From: Croceibacterium xixiisoli
GTDB lineage: Bacteria > Pseudomonadota > Alphaproteobacteria > Sphingomonadales > Sphingomonadaceae
Length of the DNA stretch: 64,000 nt
Reading direction: 5' to 3'
NCBI RefSeq assembly: GCF_009827305.1
Contig: NZ_WTYJ01000001.1
Coordinates: 186,001 to 250,000 of the forward strand
Part shown: piece after piece, positions 61,901 to 64,000 of the stretch
Position numbering within the stretch: the first letter of the stretch is position 1
Layout: each line of letters opens with the position of its first letter
Notes under the pieces: generated by a model
The model's input: the letters and a program-made list of their open reading frames with translations, nothing else
Told to the model about the DNA's origin: nothing
Database searches by the model: none
Position numbers and translations under genes: made by a program

Positions 61901-63672
61901 GGCTCGGCCGCCTCGCCTGCGGGCAGGGCGATGTGAAAATCATGGATCGTGTCGTGATCCCCGCCGGTCAGCTCAGTCTCTTTTTCCGCCAGCACGCGGA
62001 AACCGAAATTCTCCAGCGCCGGCACCGCGTCGGACAGCGGCATGGCGCCGCCCTGCTGATAGATTTTCAGCCGCAACTGCCCATCGGGGTCGGCGGCATG
62101 GCGGAACAATCGCGCATCGCGCCCCAGCGGGCAGGTGTCTTCGGCGGCGGGCAGGGCGCGCAGGCGCAAAATGTCCTGTGCGGCTTCCGGCGGACCATAG
62201 GCAGTGCGATAGGTGGAAGGGAAGCTTTCGGCATAGCGGGTGGCCAGCGCGGCGGCGCGGCCGGCCTCCTCATCCTCGCGCAGCGCGCTTTCCACCGCAT
62301 CGCCCCAGCCGCGCAGCATATCCTGCAGCGCGCTGTCGATATGCTGGCTGTCGACCCGGCCTTTTCCACCCTCATTGTCGAGCATGAAGCGCAGCATGGC
62401 CAGCGCCCCGCCTTCCACCATCAAGCTCCAATCCACGGTGGTGGCGCCGGTTTCGCGCTCGATCAGCTCCTGGATTTCCAGCCGCGTGGTGACGGACATC
62501 ATGTCGCGCGGCAGCCAGGCAAAGGCGAAGATGTGCCGTTCCAGCGGGGCGGAGACCACCACGCTGCGCGGGCGGGGGCGGTCGGTCAGCGCCATCAGCG
62601 TGGTGGCGACATGCGATGTGTCGCGCGGCGAAAACCCGATCACCAGATCATGCGGCAACACGCTCAGCGCATGGACCAGCGCCTTGCCGTCATGGCTCTG
62701 CGGTTCGAAGCCCAGTCTGGCCATGATCAGGGACAGGCGCTGGCGGATGATCGGCACCTGATCGGGATGCGCGCCCAGCGCCGCGCTGGTCCAGATCCCG
62801 GCATGGACAGACAGCGCGGTCACCCGGCCATCTTCCAGCAGCGGCACGATGAACAGATCCATCGGCACCCGGCGATGCACGGTCGAAAGCTGGTCGGCCT
62901 TCAGGATCAGCGGAGCCCGCCCGGGCTTGCCATCCTTGCCGTCGAACCAGGCAAAGGCCCGGTCATAGGCATCATCGGGCAGCAAGGCGCGGCGGCTGGC
63001 GCGGCAAATGCCCAGCGTATCGCTGCGCGTGCCATCGCGGCGGCGGGTGACATGGCCCAATATGGTCATGCGATCATCGGCCAGCCAGCGCAGCAGCGCG
63101 GCCCCTTCGGGATCGGCCAGCAGATCGGCATCGTCGATCATCGCAGCGCGCATCTGCGGCCAGTCGCGCACGGCGGCCCGCACATCGGCCAGCGCCACCG
63201 CCAGATCCTGCTCCAGCGCGCGGCGCAGCTTGGCATCCACGCGCACGGTTTCGATATAGATCATCGATTCCTGGCGTTCGCCCGCCCCTTCGCCCTCGGG
63301 CATGGAGGTCAGCGTGCCATCGGTATCGCGCCTGACGGGCAGCACCGGATGCACCAGCCGGTCGATCGGCAGTCCGTGGGACGATACCACCGCCGCAATC
63401 GAATCGACCAGGAACGGCATATCCTTGTTGATCACCGCGATGCGCAGGCTGCGCTGCGTGCCCGTGCCGCTGCGCAGCAGCAGCCCGGCGGTGCCATGCT
63501 TGCGCTGCTGCGCGGCCTCGAACAGGAACGCCGCCGCTTCATCCAGCGCCTCGCTGGTCAGTTGCGCCTCACCCGGCAACAGCGATGCGGCGATGTGATC
63601 GCGCAGCCGGGCAATCATGGCCTTTTGCTCGGGGCCATGATGGGGCTGGTCGTGCACTTCCGCTGTTGCCAC
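58972..63672 (-). CDS. gdh: NAD-specific glutamate dehydrogenase, large type
   Basis: 1,566 aa from a GTG at 63672, which has AGGAGAG at a good distance; no better ATG lies near. The long N-terminal half carries ACT-like regulatory domains (QRSLRIAVINKDMPFLVDSI). The catalytic part has GAKGGFYPKRLP with the substrate lysine, GCGDMSGDVFGNGML for dinucleotide binding, and an NDGLRVTAAEVRARVVGEGANLG stretch. It converts glutamate to 2-oxoglutarate and ammonia with NAD. This type is usual in alphaproteobacteria and is often allosterically controlled. The REP-free gap to the next gene is 118 nt. Confidence 0.95.
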   Translation of the reverse strand: MATAEVHDQPHHGPEQKAMIARLRDHIAASLLPGEAQLTSEALDEAAAFLFEAAQQRKHGTAGLLLRSGTGTQRSLRIAVINKDMPFLVDSIAAVVSSHGLPIDRLVHPVLPVRRDTDGTLTSMPEGEGAGERQESMIYIETVRVDAKLRRALEQDLAVALADVRAAVRDWPQMRAAMIDDADLLADPEGAALLRWLADDRMTILGHVTRRRDGTRSDTLGICRASRRALLPDDAYDRAFAWFDGKDGKPGRAPLILKADQLSTVHRRVPMDLFIVPLLEDGRVTALSVHAGIWTSAALGAHPDQVPIIRQRLSLIMARLGFEPQSHDGKALVHALSVLPHDLVIGFSPRDTSHVATTLMALTDRPRPRSVVVSAPLERHIFAFAWLPRDMMSVTTRLEIQELIERETGATTVDWSLMVEGGALAMLRFMLDNEGGKGRVDSQHIDSALQDMLRGWGDAVESALREDEEAGRAAALATRYAESFPSTYRTAYGPPEAAQDILRLRALPAAEDTCPLGRDARLFRHAADPDGQLRLKIYQQGGAMPLSDAVPALENFGFRVLAEKETELTGGDHDTIHDFHIALPAGEAAEPLLARAEAIEQAVRAVINGLAEDDVFNRLVIGTGLSAGEADWLRAIYRYLRQANVSFTIYTVVDALQGAPAVARALVQLFRTRHDPDFTGDRDAAVQEVEEAIRAGLAEVAAINDDRLLRLYWATISAMLRTNAFAPAASEALAFKLDSALVPGLPKPVPWREIFVYSRRVEGIHLRAGPVARGGLRWSDRRDDFRTEILGLMKAQRVKNAVIVPTGAKGGFYPKRLPNPAIDRDAWFEEGRESYKLFIRTLLSLTDNIVDDAVVHPPRVVIHDGPDPYFVVAADKGTATFSDTANAIARDLDFWLDDAFASGGSNGYDHKAMGITARGAWISVQRHFREMGIDVQSQPVRVAGCGDMSGDVFGNGMLLSKAIRLVAAFDHRHIFIDPDPDPAASWEERERMFALPRSSWADYSEKLLSKGGGIFPRSMKQIPLSPEARAVLGINEESLDPESLINAILKSPVDLLWFGGIGTYIRAATETDAQVGDPANDGLRVTAAEVRARVVGEGANLGVTQAARIEYALHGGRINTDFIDNSAGVDCSDNEVNIKIALAAARRAGRLSEPRRIALLRDMTDEVAELVLEDNRLQVLALSIAERGGAPAVPALVRLIEALEDISDFDRKTEGIADSQVLTRRATDGQGLTRPELAVLMSNAKLVLQEAIETSDLAQDDATVPLLLEKFPPQMREQQRKYLLTHQLRGELVATAIANRMVNRMGMVHPFELAEEEGAGLDLVAAAFVCAGELLGMEKVWDAIDAADMPEQARVMLFDQAAQALRGHMADLLRTGGPARAPSRIIGDVEKGVADLIDHVDDLLAAEARDHSQAIAGELTGVGAPEDLARMVANLFAVDGAIGLAQLARETGIPAVQLTNGFIDLGERLGLDWAQYKASVMNPSDPWERLLVAGLARDFQQMRFDFLRGLKKSADPVSHITGWAESNATPIRHFRNVIARAKASSPLTPAMLARLAGQARNLLQRV

Positions 63673-63790
63673 GCGCTCTCTCCTGTATCTGTCCGTTCGT
63701 AGACGGGCGGGGCGACCGGTTCGTCCGGCCGCTGCCTATGGTATGAACCTTTGAGTGCTGGTCGCCACCCCCAAAATCAGCCGTTCCCGA

Positions 63791-64000
63791 TCAGCCTCTC
63801 ATGGCTTCCTGCACCAGTTCCAGCGAACGGCTGCGGGCTTCGGGGTCGAATGTTGCGCCCGAAAGAATCAGCTCATCCGCGCCGGTGCGCTGGATGAAGC
63901 GGCCGATCCGTTCGCGCACGGTCGTGGGCGATCCTACCGCGCGGGCCACATCCATGCGTTCCAGCATGGCGCGGGCGACATCGGGCAGATCAGCGCGATA
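63791..64000 (-). CDS. LLM class flavin-dependent oxidoreductase (N-terminus beyond window)
   Basis: The last 69 residues of a leftward gene, ending at a TGA at 63791-63793. The reading VGSPTTVRERIGRFIQRTGADELILSGATFD and a C-terminal ARSRSLELVQEAM match the end of bacterial luciferase-like monooxygenases, in which (V/I)GSPETV and a TGADE(L/I) strand are usual. These use FMNH2 and oxygen. The start and active site are outside the window, so the substrate cannot be judged. Confidence 0.75.
   Translation of the reverse strand, partial: YRADLPDVARAMLERMDVARAVGSPTTVRERIGRFIQRTGADELILSGATFDPEARSRSLELVQEAMRG

Noticed and set aside
58951-63702. 1,583-codon plus-strand frame opposite glutamate dehydrogenase
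   Set aside because: Composition is His/Gln/Arg/Gly-rich shadow sequence. The minus-strand frame encodes a clear NAD-glutamate dehydrogenase with catalytic motifs.

Overview
The window looks like a chromosomal segment of a sphingomonad (Alphaproteobacteria, order Sphingomonadales; Novosphingobium, Sphingobium or a relative). The evidence is high GC content throughout, REP-like palindromes of the kind common in this group, a FecI/FecR/TonB module, and an NAD-glutamate dehydrogenase of the large (about 1,570 aa) type. The genus is not certain. There is no rRNA, CRISPR array, integrase or transposase; the only tRNA found is tRNA-Leu(UAA). Layout, 0-9.5 kb: a catabolic cluster. A truncated CrtI-like flavoprotein, a 70-aa protein and an SDR run rightward. 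A leftward run holds citryl-CoA-lyase-like, GMC oxidoreductase, MBL hydrolase, P450, second MBL hydrolase, 3-hydroxyisobutyrate-dehydrogenase-like and AraC genes. The substrate is unknown; lactone- or ester-forming oxidation followed by hydrolysis would fit. 9.7-38 kb: the most remarkable region. A leftward signalling operon (STN-domain protein, FecI-like sigma, FecR-like anti-sigma, TonB) lies divergent from an AraC gene. Rightward follows a 22-kb two-partner-secretion (TPS) locus: TpsB transporter, ExbB fused to DUF2341/LamG, ExbD, proline-rich TonB, Porin_5 porin, a small exported protein, a 4,215-aa filamentous-haemagglutinin-type TpsA with a DUF3739-like end, SapC, an OmpH/Skp-like chaperone and an exported TonB_C-like protein. 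A PfkB-kinase/ADP-ribosylglycohydrolase fusion follows. My reading is that proton-motive force is coupled to export, anchoring or ligand uptake by a giant adhesin, with its own signalling and chaperone. 38-42 kb: a Zrg-like metal module (two DUF3299 proteins, a small exported protein, ABC ATPase and a FtsX-type permease with a histidine-rich loop). 41.7-47.1 kb: PilZ protein and an envelope-glycan operon (flavoprotein, GtrA, epimerase, GT-C transferase). 47-54 kb: mostly housekeeping (Tat-exported MsrB, ABC-2 exporter, QueG, ferredoxin-reductase-like protein, GAF-GGDEF-EAL protein). 54.5-58.9 kb: a lower-GC island of decayed defence or toxin genes: ParD with a truncated ParE, an intact GHKL-ATPase/PD-(D/E)XK-like protein, fused remnants of a ParA-like and a HEPN-like gene, and DUF4303. 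59-64 kb: NAD-glutamate dehydrogenase and the end of a luciferase-like monooxygenase. Coordinates of gene ends are firm; several starts are judged from ribosome binding sites and are noted as such.
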